Positions 6,881-14,918 of a stretch of 64,000 bases of DNA are shown here, one piece after another. The notes under the pieces were generated by a model. The model saw only the letters and a list, made by a program, of their open reading frames with translations, was not told where the DNA came from and ran no database searches. Within the stretch, counting starts at the first letter, position 1; the number at the start of each line of letters is the position of its first letter. The DNA comes from an uncultured Prevotellaceae bacterium (GTDB taxonomy: Bacteria > Bacteroidota > Bacteroidia > Bacteroidales > Bacteroidaceae), in assembly GCA_902778535.1 (NCBI GenBank), contig CACYYG010000016.1, positions 125,558 to 189,557 of the forward strand, written 5' to 3'. A program made the position numbers and the translations under genes.

Positions 6881-7192
6881 ATGAATGAATGGAAAACAGA
6901 AAGAAGTTTTATTCCAATGGTCTCTGGGGCAAGGACACGCTCCAAGAGCGCCTTTCCAGACATCCGCGTGGAGCACATGGTACCCGCTGATGTGTTTATG
7001 CACGATGAAATGGATTTAACAACGTTCAGTGACTTCAAAAGGTTTTTCAATGCTGTCAGCATCTGCCTTGTAACAGATGCAGAAGCCAGACTCCTTGACT
7101 CTAAAGGCCTGCGTAGCAAAATGCCCAGAGGATGTATCTATACCCAAAACCCTTTCGACAGATACGATAAGGCTGGGGGGAAAGTGTACTAA
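6881..7192 (+). CDS. Hypothetical protein, 103 aa
   Basis: Not recognised. The frame encodes MNEWKTERSFIPM... to ...NPFDRYDKAGGKVY, mixed in composition, without a signal peptide or membrane segment and with two cysteines. It ends 31 nt before the large repeat protein and could be its leader gene or a chance frame. An A-rich stretch (ACCAAACAAAA) precedes the ATG, as is common before Bacteroidetes starts. Confidence 0.35.
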   Translation: MNEWKTERSFIPMVSGARTRSKSAFPDIRVEHMVPADVFMHDEMDLTTFSDFKRFFNAVSICLVTDAEARLLDSKGLRSKMPRGCIYTQNPFDRYDKAGGKVY

Positions 7193-7223
7193 AAGAAATT
7201 TTACAAATCATTATTAAATTAAT

Positions 7224-9329
7224 ATGAATAAAATATTTGCATTTGCTTTGCTTTTTGTTTGTACTAAAGCAATGGCATGGACAGATTACGAAGTCGATTT
7301 TTATGTTACTACAAGTGAATATAAAATGGCTTTCGTAATAAATACTGATAATACGGTTTCATTAGATGGAGGTGGGGTTTATGACGATGGAGACAGAGAT
7401 TATTATACGGCTGTTACTCTCTATCAGGCTGATTTCCCTTATAATTTGGTTATACCTCAAACTGCATCAGATGGCTCTATAACTTATAATGTTTCAAGTA
7501 TTGCTTTAGGAGCTTTTGGAAATGGCTATAGAAAATCTAGTGAGCGAACAGGCATTTATTATGAGGATTTAGAATATGGAAATTTAATATACTCTTTGAC
7601 TCTACCATCAACAATTCAGAGCATCAATAGTATGTTAGATAACATAATGGTGCTGAAGTGCTGTGCAACTACTCCTCCTGCTTTGAACATGACTTTACCT
7701 TCTTCGTGTAGTGTAATATATGTTCCTGCGGCTTCCTTATCTCAATATCAATCAGCTGCTGGATGGTCAACTTATGCTGACAAAATGATAGGGTTTAGCA
7801 CAAGCTCTAATCTAATCTCTGATATTTCTTTTTCATCTAAATTCTTTGAGACAAACACAGCAACGCCCATAACATTAACACCAACAGTAACCCCAAGTTC
7901 TTCTGCATCCAATTTAACATGGAGTAGCTCCGACACTTCAATTGCAACTGTAGATGCTTCAGGAATAGTAACAGGCGTATCTCCAGGAGAATGTTGTATA
8001 ACTGCAACATCCTCAGATGGCGGATTTGTGTTTGCTACTATCAAGATTACCATTAATCCTACACCACCTATCACAAATATAACTTTGAATGAAACAGAAA
8101 AGACAATCTTTATAGATGATTTATTAAACTCAGTGACTCTCACCCCAACAATTAGTCCTTCCGAAAGTGCTGGAGTCGGTGTTACTTGGTCAAGCAGTAA
8201 TTCTAGTGTGGCATCTGTCGATCAAAATGGAGTTGTCACTGCAGTAGCGAAAGGTACTGCTATCATCACATGTGTTGCTAATGATGAAAGTGGTAAAACT
8301 GCAAGTTGCCTAATTACTGTGGATGAACTTTCATCAGTGACTATAGGGTCAGGGGGCAGTGATTACACATTTTATGCTCCTTTCCATACCGTTAATAAAC
8401 ACAACGAAGTTTTTCTGCAATACAAGGCAAGTGAAATGAGAAAAGCAGGAAAAATACACGCAATTTCTTTTGAGGAAAAAGGGAAGTCTTCATCTGTTAC
8501 TGATTATGTATATCCCCAAAATATGGGCATTGAGATATGGATAGGCAAGATTACTGATACGAGTTTTTACAATAGTACATCTCCTTCTGGAAACGAAAAA
8601 CTCAAACAAATGATAAAGGTTTGTACAGGAACTTTAATGGTTGGTAATACTACAACAAATACAATTCAAAGAACAATCGTTTTTGATACTCCATACGAGT
8701 ATGATGGTTCATACGACTTGAACATTTTCATTGCTACTACTGTAAATTCTGTATCTTCTTCTACTAAATACAAATACCTATATACAAGATCTAAGGATAA
8801 GTCGGTGAAATATAGAGGATTTGATGAAAGTGTAACCCCTTCAAGTTGGAGTTGGAGTACATCAGATTATCGTCCGAATATCAAATTTTGGTTTGACAGC
8901 GATACAAAACAAAACCTAAACAGCTCAGACATAACCATCAGCTCCATTGCTGCCGTCACCTATAACGGTTTAGCACAGACACCAACTGTTACGGTGATGG
9001 ACGGAAGCACCACACTGACCAACGGAACCGACTACACCGTATCTTATAGCAACAACATCAATGCTGGCACTGCCACTGTGACTATAACGGGTAAGGGCAA
9101 TTACACAGGCACGAAGAACGCAAACTTCACCATTAATCCTAAGAACGCATCCAACTTGACCATCAGTTCTATCAGCGCCGTCACCTACAACGGTTCGGCA
9201 CAGACGCCGACTGTCACAGTGAAGGACGGAAGCACCACGCTGACTAGCGGTACCCACTACACGGTAGCTTATAGCAACAACACCAATGCTGGCACTGCTA
9301 CCGTCACCATTACGGGTCTTCACCATTAA
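7224..9329 (+). CDS. Large surface repeat protein, N-terminal fragment
   Basis: First of three frames that together form one broken gene (7224-11500). The 701 residues begin with a signal peptide (MNKIFAFALLFVCTKAMA), followed by a BspA-like region ending in a PAASLSQYQSAAGWSTYADK-type motif (residues about 20-190). Two Big_2-type immunoglobulin-like domains follow (about 195-285 and 285-370, each with WSSS..S.A.VD..G.VT). A beta-rich domain comes next (about 375-560), then two copies of a 75-residue repeat (TYNG.AQTP.VTV.DG...NAGTATVTITGKGNYTGT) of the MBG-like type. The frame ends at a junction near 9317 where about 32 nt of a repeat unit are missing. It is A/T-richer than its neighbours before the repeats, which may reflect foreign origin. 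Confidence 0.8.
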   Translation: MNKIFAFALLFVCTKAMAWTDYEVDFYVTTSEYKMAFVINTDNTVSLDGGGVYDDGDRDYYTAVTLYQADFPYNLVIPQTASDGSITYNVSSIALGAFGNGYRKSSERTGIYYEDLEYGNLIYSLTLPSTIQSINSMLDNIMVLKCCATTPPALNMTLPSSCSVIYVPAASLSQYQSAAGWSTYADKMIGFSTSSNLISDISFSSKFFETNTATPITLTPTVTPSSSASNLTWSSSDTSIATVDASGIVTGVSPGECCITATSSDGGFVFATIKITINPTPPITNITLNETEKTIFIDDLLNSVTLTPTISPSESAGVGVTWSSSNSSVASVDQNGVVTAVAKGTAIITCVANDESGKTASCLITVDELSSVTIGSGGSDYTFYAPFHTVNKHNEVFLQYKASEMRKAGKIHAISFEEKGKSSSVTDYVYPQNMGIEIWIGKITDTSFYNSTSPSGNEKLKQMIKVCTGTLMVGNTTTNTIQRTIVFDTPYEYDGSYDLNIFIATTVNSVSSSTKYKYLYTRSKDKSVKYRGFDESVTPSSWSWSTSDYRPNIKFWFDSDTKQNLNSSDITISSIAAVTYNGLAQTPTVTVMDGSTTLTNGTDYTVSYSNNINAGTATVTITGKGNYTGTKNANFTINPKNASNLTISSISAVTYNGSAQTPTVTVKDGSTTLTSGTHYTVAYSNNTNAGTATVTITGLHH

Positions 9330-10626
9330 TCCTAAGAACGCCTCCAACTTGAACATCAGCTCTATCAGCGCCATCACTTACAACGGTTCGACTCAGACAC
9401 CGACCGTCACGGTGAAGGACGGAAGCACCACGCTGACTAGCGGAACTGACTACACCGTAGCATACAGCAATAACACCAATGCAGGAACGGCCACGGTGAC
9501 TATAACGGGTAAGGGTAATTATACAGGCACAAAGACCGCCACCTTCACCATCAATCCTAAGAACGCCTCTAACTTGACCATCAGCTCTATCAACTCAGTC
9601 ACCTACAACGGTTCGGCACAGACACCGACCGTCACGGTGAAGGACGGAAGCACCACGCTGACTAGCGGTACCCACTACACGGTAGCTTATAGCAACAACA
9701 CCAATGCTGGCACTGCTACCGTCACCATTACGGGTCAGCAGCCTGACCATTTCCAGCATTGCAGCCCAGACCTACACGGGGTCACCTATTATCCCCACTG
9801 TCACAGTGAAGGATGGAAGCACCACTCTGACTAGTGGAACGCACTATACTGTAGCTTATAGCAACAACACTAATGCAGGAACGGCTACTGTGACTATTAC
9901 AGGTAAGGGTAATTACACAGGAACGAAGAGTGCCACCTTCACCATCAATCCTAAGAACGCCTCCAACTTGACCATCAGCTCTATCAGCGCCATCACTTAC
10001 AACGGTTCGGCACAGACACCGACCGTCACCGTGAAGGACGGAAGCGCCACGCTGACCAGCGGAACTGACTACACCTTAGCATACAGCAACAACACCAATG
10101 CTGGAACGGCCACGGTGACTATAACGGGTAAGGGTAATTATACAGGCACTAAGACCGCCACCTTCACCATCAATCCTAAGAATGCCTCTTACTTGACCAT
10201 CAGCTCTATCAGCGCCGTCACCTACACAGGTTCGGCACAGACGCCGACTGTCACGGTGAAGGATGGAAACACCACGCTGATCAGCGGAACTGACTACACT
10301 GTTGCCTACAGCAACAACATCAATGCAGGCACAGCAACAGTGACCGTAACTGGCAAGGGCAACTATACAGGTACGAAGATGGCTACATTCACCATTAATG
10401 CCAAGAATGCTAGCAACCTGACCATTTCCAGCATTGCAGCTCAGACCTACACGGGGTTAGCTCTCACCCCCGCTGTGACCATAATGAACGGTGCCATGAC
10501 TCTGACAAACGGAACGGACTACACCGTTTCTTACAGCAACAACACCAATGCAGGAACGGCCACGATGACTATAACAGGAATGGGCAATTACACAGGTACG
10601 AAGACTGCCAACTTCACTATTGAGAA
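8919..10626 (+). repeat. Array of eight 225-bp MBG-like coding repeats
   Basis: Eight nearly identical 75-codon units (LTISSI.A.TY.GSAQTPTV core). Units 2/3 and 4/5 are joined by internal deletions near 9317 and 9735 that shift the frame each time, putting the array into three reading frames. High nucleotide identity between units makes recombination, replication slippage or assembly collapse likely. Confidence 0.85.
9286..9834 (+). CDS. Large surface repeat protein, middle fragment
   Basis: Carries repeat units 3 and 4 of the array in a second reading frame. The homologous part begins after the junction near 9317 (FTINPKNASNLNISSISA) and runs to the second junction near 9735. Beyond that the frame reads non-homologous sequence until its stop. 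It has no start signal of its own and no signal peptide, so independent translation is unlikely. It is best read as part of a broken or mis-assembled gene. Confidence 0.5.
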   Translation: MLALLPSPLRVFTINPKNASNLNISSISAITYNGSTQTPTVTVKDGSTTLTSGTDYTVAYSNNTNAGTATVTITGKGNYTGTKTATFTINPKNASNLTISSINSVTYNGSAQTPTVTVKDGSTTLTSGTHYTVAYSNNTNAGTATVTITGQQPDHFQHCSPDLHGVTYYPHCHSEGWKHHSD

Positions 10627-11500
10627 GGCATCTCTGACCATTACAGCCAACGACTATTCTATAAACCAACAGGATGAGTTCCCCGCATTTGAGGCAACTT
10701 ACAGTGGCTTTGTGAATGGCGAAACAGAGAGTGTAATGACAACTTTACCTTCATTCACCTGCTCGGCTGCCGATACTGAGACACCTGGTACCTACTCCAT
10801 TACACCAAGTGGAGCTACCGCCCAGAACTACGACATCAGCTATGTTCTCGGCACTCTAACTATTAATGCTGTAGAAAATGTGAGCATAGTTATGGCGACA
10901 TCTTCTGGCACTCCTCGTGCGATGATTGGCTACAGCAGCAAGTATGGCCTCGATTTTACGAGTGTCTCCGATGTGAAAGCTTACATCGCCGTGGGCTATA
11001 CCAACGAGAAGAAAGTGCTGTTGACTCGTATATATGTGGTGCCTGCTAATACGGGCGTGGTGCTTAGAACTGCAAATCCTGGAGTGACGGCCAATGTACC
11101 TACAACTGCCAGCAATGTCTATTATGCTAACCTACTACTGCCGGCAGTGAATAATGTAACCATTCAGCCCACTGAGATGATTGACGGTGTAGATTATAGA
11201 AACCTTATGGTCGGTACAGATAACAGTACTGGACAGTTAGGTTTCATCAAATTCAATAATCCTGTAACCCGTTCTAACAATTGCTATCTGCGTGTGCCTA
11301 CTAGCTTCTATGAGGGCGTGGCAACTTCGCGACAGGGACTTGAAATGATGTTTGTCGATAGTGAGTCAACTGATGCTATCCGCTCGCTCCTTCATAATGG
11401 CACAACGGTTGAAGGTGTCTACGACCTGCAGGGGCGCAAGGTGACATCTGCAAAGAAGGGACTCTACATCAGCAATGGCAAGAAAATATACGTAAAATAA
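9704..11500 (+). CDS. Large surface repeat protein, C-terminal fragment with sorting tail
   Basis: Continues the protein in a third frame from about 9740. It has four more 75-residue repeats, then a YDG/MBG_2-like domain (ITANDYSINQQDEFPAFEATY...AQNYDISYVLGTLTI), then a beta-rich region. The last residues, GVYDLQGRKVTSAKKGLYI followed by SNGKKIYVK, have the form of the C-terminal tails on many Prevotella surface proteins, here inferred to be a secretion or anchoring signal. With the N-terminal signal peptide 2.4 kb upstream, the intact product would be a long surface adhesin-like protein. The 50-codon small gene at 11529 follows. Confidence 0.7.
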   Translation: MLALLPSPLRVSSLTISSIAAQTYTGSPIIPTVTVKDGSTTLTSGTHYTVAYSNNTNAGTATVTITGKGNYTGTKSATFTINPKNASNLTISSISAITYNGSAQTPTVTVKDGSATLTSGTDYTLAYSNNTNAGTATVTITGKGNYTGTKTATFTINPKNASYLTISSISAVTYTGSAQTPTVTVKDGNTTLISGTDYTVAYSNNINAGTATVTVTGKGNYTGTKMATFTINAKNASNLTISSIAAQTYTGLALTPAVTIMNGAMTLTNGTDYTVSYSNNTNAGTATMTITGMGNYTGTKTANFTIEKASLTITANDYSINQQDEFPAFEATYSGFVNGETESVMTTLPSFTCSAADTETPGTYSITPSGATAQNYDISYVLGTLTINAVENVSIVMATSSGTPRAMIGYSSKYGLDFTSVSDVKAYIAVGYTNEKKVLLTRIYVVPANTGVVLRTANPGVTANVPTTASNVYYANLLLPAVNNVTIQPTEMIDGVDYRNLMVGTDNSTGQLGFIKFNNPVTRSNNCYLRVPTSFYEGVATSRQGLEMMFVDSESTDAIRSLLHNGTTVEGVYDLQGRKVTSAKKGLYISNGKKIYVK

Positions 11501-11528
11501 TAAATATTCATTTTTATACAACAAAGTA

Positions 11529-11681
11529 ATGAAAAAAGAATACCAGAAACCCCAGAGTGAAGTCATAGAGGTACTTTATTCTAAAAACTTATTAGATGAT
11601 TTTACCTCCACTGAAGAAGTACCAGGTGATGGAGAAGGTCAACCTGACTCACGGCGTTATAATGACTATTGGGATGACTAA
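11529..11681 (+). CDS. Small MKKxYxxP..EV protein, 50 aa
   Basis: A 50-residue protein, MKKEYQKPQSEVIEVLYSK..., ending in an acidic, aromatic tail (...RRYNDYWDD). It starts 29 nt after the surface-protein stop. Short proteins starting MKK-Y-KP-EV and ending in acidic or glycine-rich tails recur in Prevotella and Bacteroides next to surface-protein genes; their function is not known to me. No signal peptide or cysteine pattern is visible. A hairpin follows, so it is probably the last gene of the transcript. Confidence 0.6.
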   Translation: MKKEYQKPQSEVIEVLYSKNLLDDFTSTEEVPGDGEGQPDSRRYNDYWDD

Positions 11682-12221
11682 TAGTAAAAGCTCATCAACG
11701 TAGAAGTGCCGGAACCGCTCCGTCAGGAGTGTGTTCCGGCACTATGGTTTGGCTGTTTCGACGGACCTCTTTATTTCTCTAAATAAACTTTTTCTGTGTC
11801 TTTGCAGAGAATGAAAGTGTCATAAGCATGAATGTCATAGGAAGGAAAGTGGAAATGTGATTATTAGTTGTGAGTTTTCTTGGTTGAAAATTTACGACAG
11901 AATAGTGTAACGAGCAAAGATGAGCGCCACTTTTGTGGGAGCGGAGTGCCTACTGAGTCCTCTTCAGGTCCAAACTCAGGCTGTGTCTGCGCTAAGGATG
12001 CCTGTAGGCACTCTCCGCTCATGTCAGGGGAAAGGGCTGGGTAGGCGAACTTGCTCGGGAATGGGGTTGGGGGTGTTGACTGCCCTAAGAGTGTATTATC
12101 GTTTTTCCAAATTCAGCATCGAGTATCTCCGTTCACTACAATGTGCAGCCGTGATTATTAAGGTTAGAATAATTGAATTTGTGCAATTATGTTTAATGGA
12201 TTAAATAAATCTGGCAGAATA
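11682..12221. other. Intergenic stretch with terminator hairpin, no supported gene
   Basis: After the hairpin at 11705-11743 there is a TGTCTTTG sequence near 11796-11803, a weak promoter look-alike, and an open frame at 11920-12204 (94 codons) with no family features. Nothing else was recognised. Confidence 0.4.
11705..11743 (+). terminator. Hairpin after the small protein gene
   Basis: AGTGCCGGAAC (11705-11715) pairs perfectly with GTTCCGGCACT (11733-11743) around a 17-nt loop. There is no clear T-run, so a terminator role is inferred from position 24 nt past the stop. Confidence 0.55.
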
Positions 12222-12253
12222 TTTGTTAACTCATTAAATAATTTGTATCTTTG
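12222..12253 (+). promoter_or_regulatory. Promoter upstream of the kinase/BspA gene
   Basis: TTTG (12222-12225), 20 nt, TATCTTTG (12246-12253) followed by C. This is the consensus Bacteroidetes promoter with ideal spacing. The kinase start lies 210 nt downstream, leaving a leader that holds two tiny overlapping ORFs. Confidence 0.85.
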
Positions 12254-12328
12254 CCCCAGTTATTTAATCTTCAGTTCAATGGATAAGCTCTGGAGAAACT
12301 TCACAAGCGAATCTCGTGTAAACGTAGA

Positions 12329-12427
12329 ATGATTCTGACTTACGATGAGGAGGATACTATAACCGATCAGTATGGTGATATAGAAGTCCTGCCTGCCTGG
12401 AAATGTTTATTGTTCTACGATAAGTGA
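12329..12427 (+). CDS. Possible tiny ORF, 32 aa, in the kinase leader
   Basis: MILTYDEEDTITDQYGDIEV followed by LPAWKCLLFYDK. It overlaps by ATGA a preceding 17-codon frame (12279-12332, MDKLWRNFTSESRVNVE) that begins 26 nt after the -7 element. The coupled arrangement, acidic composition and good promoter hint at translation. Both could instead be the remnant of one decayed gene. No family recognised. Confidence 0.35.
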   Translation: MILTYDEEDTITDQYGDIEVLPAWKCLLFYDK

Positions 12428-12463
12428 AGAAAAAGAGTTGCAACAAAAATTCCATAGGCAAGG

Positions 12464-14734
12464 ATGAACAACCGCCCTATAGATGACAGCAGCGTTTCGG
12501 CCTACATCACCGAGAACTACGAGGGCTTAGACACGACGTTTGGCGAGGTGAGCCATCTGCCCTCGCGGGGTTACTGCGACCTTTATCGTGCCAAGCGCTA
12601 TGGGCGGTGGTACCTGCTGAAGTGCCTTAGACAGGAGCATGCCGGTGATGCAGCCTATCAGCAGATGCTGCGCAAGGAGCTGGAGGTGCTGATGCAACTA
12701 CAGCATCCAGGCGTGATGCAGGCTTCGGGCATGGAGACGGTGGCGCTGCCTGGAAGGGGGAATGTCACCTGCATCGTGGCTGAGTGGATTGACGGTGTGA
12801 CGCTGGGTGAGTATCTGAAGACCACGCCAACGGCAGCTTCCCTTCGGCGCATCGCCCTGGAACTGGCCGAGGCACTGGCCTACGTGCATCAGCAGCAGGT
12901 GGTGCACCGCGACGTGAAGCCCTCGAATGTGATGATTACCCACAGTGGCGGCTATGTGAAGCTCATCGACTTCGGACTGGCCGACACCGACAGCCACGCC
13001 ATCCTGAAGCAGCCTGCCGGCACCCTGCGCTACATGGCGCCTGAGCAGGCACAGCAGGCGCAGGCCGACGTGCGCAACGACATCTACTCGCTGGGTGTCA
13101 TCCTTCAGGAGATGAACGGATTGGGGCGTGTGGTGCCCTGCCGCATCGTCAGACGCTGCCTGGCGCCCATTGAGCAACGCTGGCAGAACATGGAGGCGCT
13201 GGTGGATGCGCTGAGGCAGAGTGGGCGGCGTCGGCGCTGGCTCTATATAGGGGCCGCCCTGGCGCTGGTGACAATCGTCGTGGGCTTGCTGGTGTGGCAG
13301 ATACGCCACTTGCAGCAGAAAGCTGACGACATGGAGAGCAACGCCACGGCGATGAGTCGGCAGCTGCGCATACTGAGGCACGAAATCATCGACTTCGACG
13401 ACCCTGTGGTGAAACGCAAGTGCGTCGCCCACTGGGATACCGACCATGACGGAGAGCTGAGCTACGACGAGGCCGCCGCCGTGACGTCACTCGACAGCGT
13501 TTTTACTGCTGACCGAAACATCGCCTCGTTCCATGAGCTGCAGTTCTTCACCGGGCTTGAAGCCATCGGCCGCGATGCGTTCCACGGCTGCACGGCGCTG
13601 CGCCAGGTGACCCTTCCCCGCCATGTGCGTTTCATTCAGCAGAATGCCTTCCGAGGCAGCGGGCTGCAGATGCTCACCGTGCCCGGCTCGGTGGTGGGCA
13701 TCGGCGACCACTGCTTAGACGACTGCCCATTGCTGCAGACCGTGGTGTTCGAGGCGATGCTGCCCGCCACCAACGTGGGCGTCAGTCCCTTGCAGGGCTG
13801 TATGGCGCTGACTGATATCTTCGTGCAGAAATACATTGATATCTGTATGGAAAACCGCGTAGAATGGGAGGTGCTGCGCCCGCTGATGAAAACGCATATC
13901 GTTTTTGCCGATGCCGAAGTGAAGACCATCTGTCTGAAATACTGGGACAAGAATGGCGACGGCGAGCTGCAGATAGACGAGGCACAGGCTGTGACGAATC
14001 TCAATGCCGCCTTCTGTCGCAATCCCGTGATTCAACAATTCGACGAGTTGCGTTTCTTCACCGGTCTGCACGAGATAGGCATCGGCGACTTTGACCATTG
14101 CCTCTCCCTGCGTAGCATCCAGTTGCCTGTCACCATCACCAGCATCGGGGCGTGGGCCTTCAACAATTGCTCTGCACTCGAGCACCTCGACCTGCCCGAG
14201 CGGCTGCAAACCATCGAGCACGATGCCTTTTTAGTCTCAGGCCTGCGCTCCATCTATATTCCCGCTGCCACCACCAGCATCGCCACCACGGCAGTGTCGT
14301 CCTGTAGGCAGCTGACCAGCGTGGTGGTGAGCCCCGACAACCCCGTCTACGACAGCCGCGACAGCTGCAATGCCATCATTGAGACACGAACGAACATGAT
14401 GGTGTCGGGCAGCACCGTGGCCACCATTCCCCGCAGTGTCACCAGCCTGAGCGACGAGTGCTTCAACTTCTTCAATCCCAAGGAACTCACCATCCCTGCA
14501 CAGATTACCCGCATCGGCCCTTGGTCGCTGGCCACCTTCGTGGAACGCCTCTACTTAGAGTCGCCCGTGCCGCCAGCCTTTGACTCGCAGGGTGGACATC
14601 TGCATCTCATTCAGCCACCGGATGAGCAACACCCTCATCTGAATATATACGTGCCTGCCGGTTCAGCCGACGCTTACCGACAGGCAGAAGGATGGAGCGA
14701 GTTTGCCGACTATATACACGAATACACGAAATAG
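12464..14734 (+). CDS. Membrane Ser/Thr protein kinase with periplasmic EF-hands and BspA-type LRRs
   Basis: A 756-residue protein with three parts. Residues 1-255 form a Hanks-type kinase: Lys53 (YLLKCL), catalytic HRDVKPSN (Asp150, Asn155), DFG (Asp169) and APE (residues 192-194). The glycine-rich loop is degenerate. A single membrane helix spans about 259-281 after an RRRR stop-transfer cluster. The outer part holds two perfect 12-residue EF-hand loops, DTDHDGELSYDE (325-336) and DKNGDGELQIDE (495-506), each followed by FHELQFFTGL/FDELRFFTGL and BspA-like leucine-rich repeats (AF..C..L..V.LP). The end, VPAGSADAYRQAEGWSEF, is BspA-like. The topology suggests a sensor that detects surface ligand or calcium and phosphorylates cytosolic targets. 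That function is inferred. It is monocistronic. Confidence 0.85.
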   Translation: MNNRPIDDSSVSAYITENYEGLDTTFGEVSHLPSRGYCDLYRAKRYGRWYLLKCLRQEHAGDAAYQQMLRKELEVLMQLQHPGVMQASGMETVALPGRGNVTCIVAEWIDGVTLGEYLKTTPTAASLRRIALELAEALAYVHQQQVVHRDVKPSNVMITHSGGYVKLIDFGLADTDSHAILKQPAGTLRYMAPEQAQQAQADVRNDIYSLGVILQEMNGLGRVVPCRIVRRCLAPIEQRWQNMEALVDALRQSGRRRRWLYIGAALALVTIVVGLLVWQIRHLQQKADDMESNATAMSRQLRILRHEIIDFDDPVVKRKCVAHWDTDHDGELSYDEAAAVTSLDSVFTADRNIASFHELQFFTGLEAIGRDAFHGCTALRQVTLPRHVRFIQQNAFRGSGLQMLTVPGSVVGIGDHCLDDCPLLQTVVFEAMLPATNVGVSPLQGCMALTDIFVQKYIDICMENRVEWEVLRPLMKTHIVFADAEVKTICLKYWDKNGDGELQIDEAQAVTNLNAAFCRNPVIQQFDELRFFTGLHEIGIGDFDHCLSLRSIQLPVTITSIGAWAFNNCSALEHLDLPERLQTIEHDAFLVSGLRSIYIPAATTSIATTAVSSCRQLTSVVVSPDNPVYDSRDSCNAIIETRTNMMVSGSTVATIPRSVTSLSDECFNFFNPKELTIPAQITRIGPWSLATFVERLYLESPVPPAFDSQGGHLHLIQPPDEQHPHLNIYVPAGSADAYRQAEGWSEFADYIHEYTK

Positions 14735-14760
14735 AATTGTCTGATTCAACTTTCTCAAGT

Positions 14761-14858
14761 GGAGTAGTAAGAAGTAGTAAAAGGAAGTTATGGGGAGTTA
14801 TGGGTCAATAGTTGCTTCACTGATGGCTACGCAAAAACTCTAACTACCTCTAACTACC
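14761..14858. repeat. Inverted decamer arms
   Basis: The left side has four decamers (GGAGTAGTAA, GAAGTAGTAA, GGAAGTTATG, GGGAGTTATG). The right side has CTCTAACTAC twice in tandem (14838-14857). The right decamers are roughly complementary to the left ones. No gene lies between 14735 and 14918. Confidence 0.55.
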
Positions 14859-14918
14859 AAAGTTAAGCGAATGCGAAACTTAAATTGTCTGATAGTCGAG
14901 TGGCTTGAGATGCGATTC

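Noticed and set aside
6580..7119. 179-codon minus-strand ORF
   Set aside because: Opposite the leader and the 6881 frame; no start signal or conserved motif.
11920..12204. 94-codon ORF between the small protein and the kinase
   Set aside because: No recognised motif, no promoter-start arrangement and composition like random sequence; kept only in the region note.
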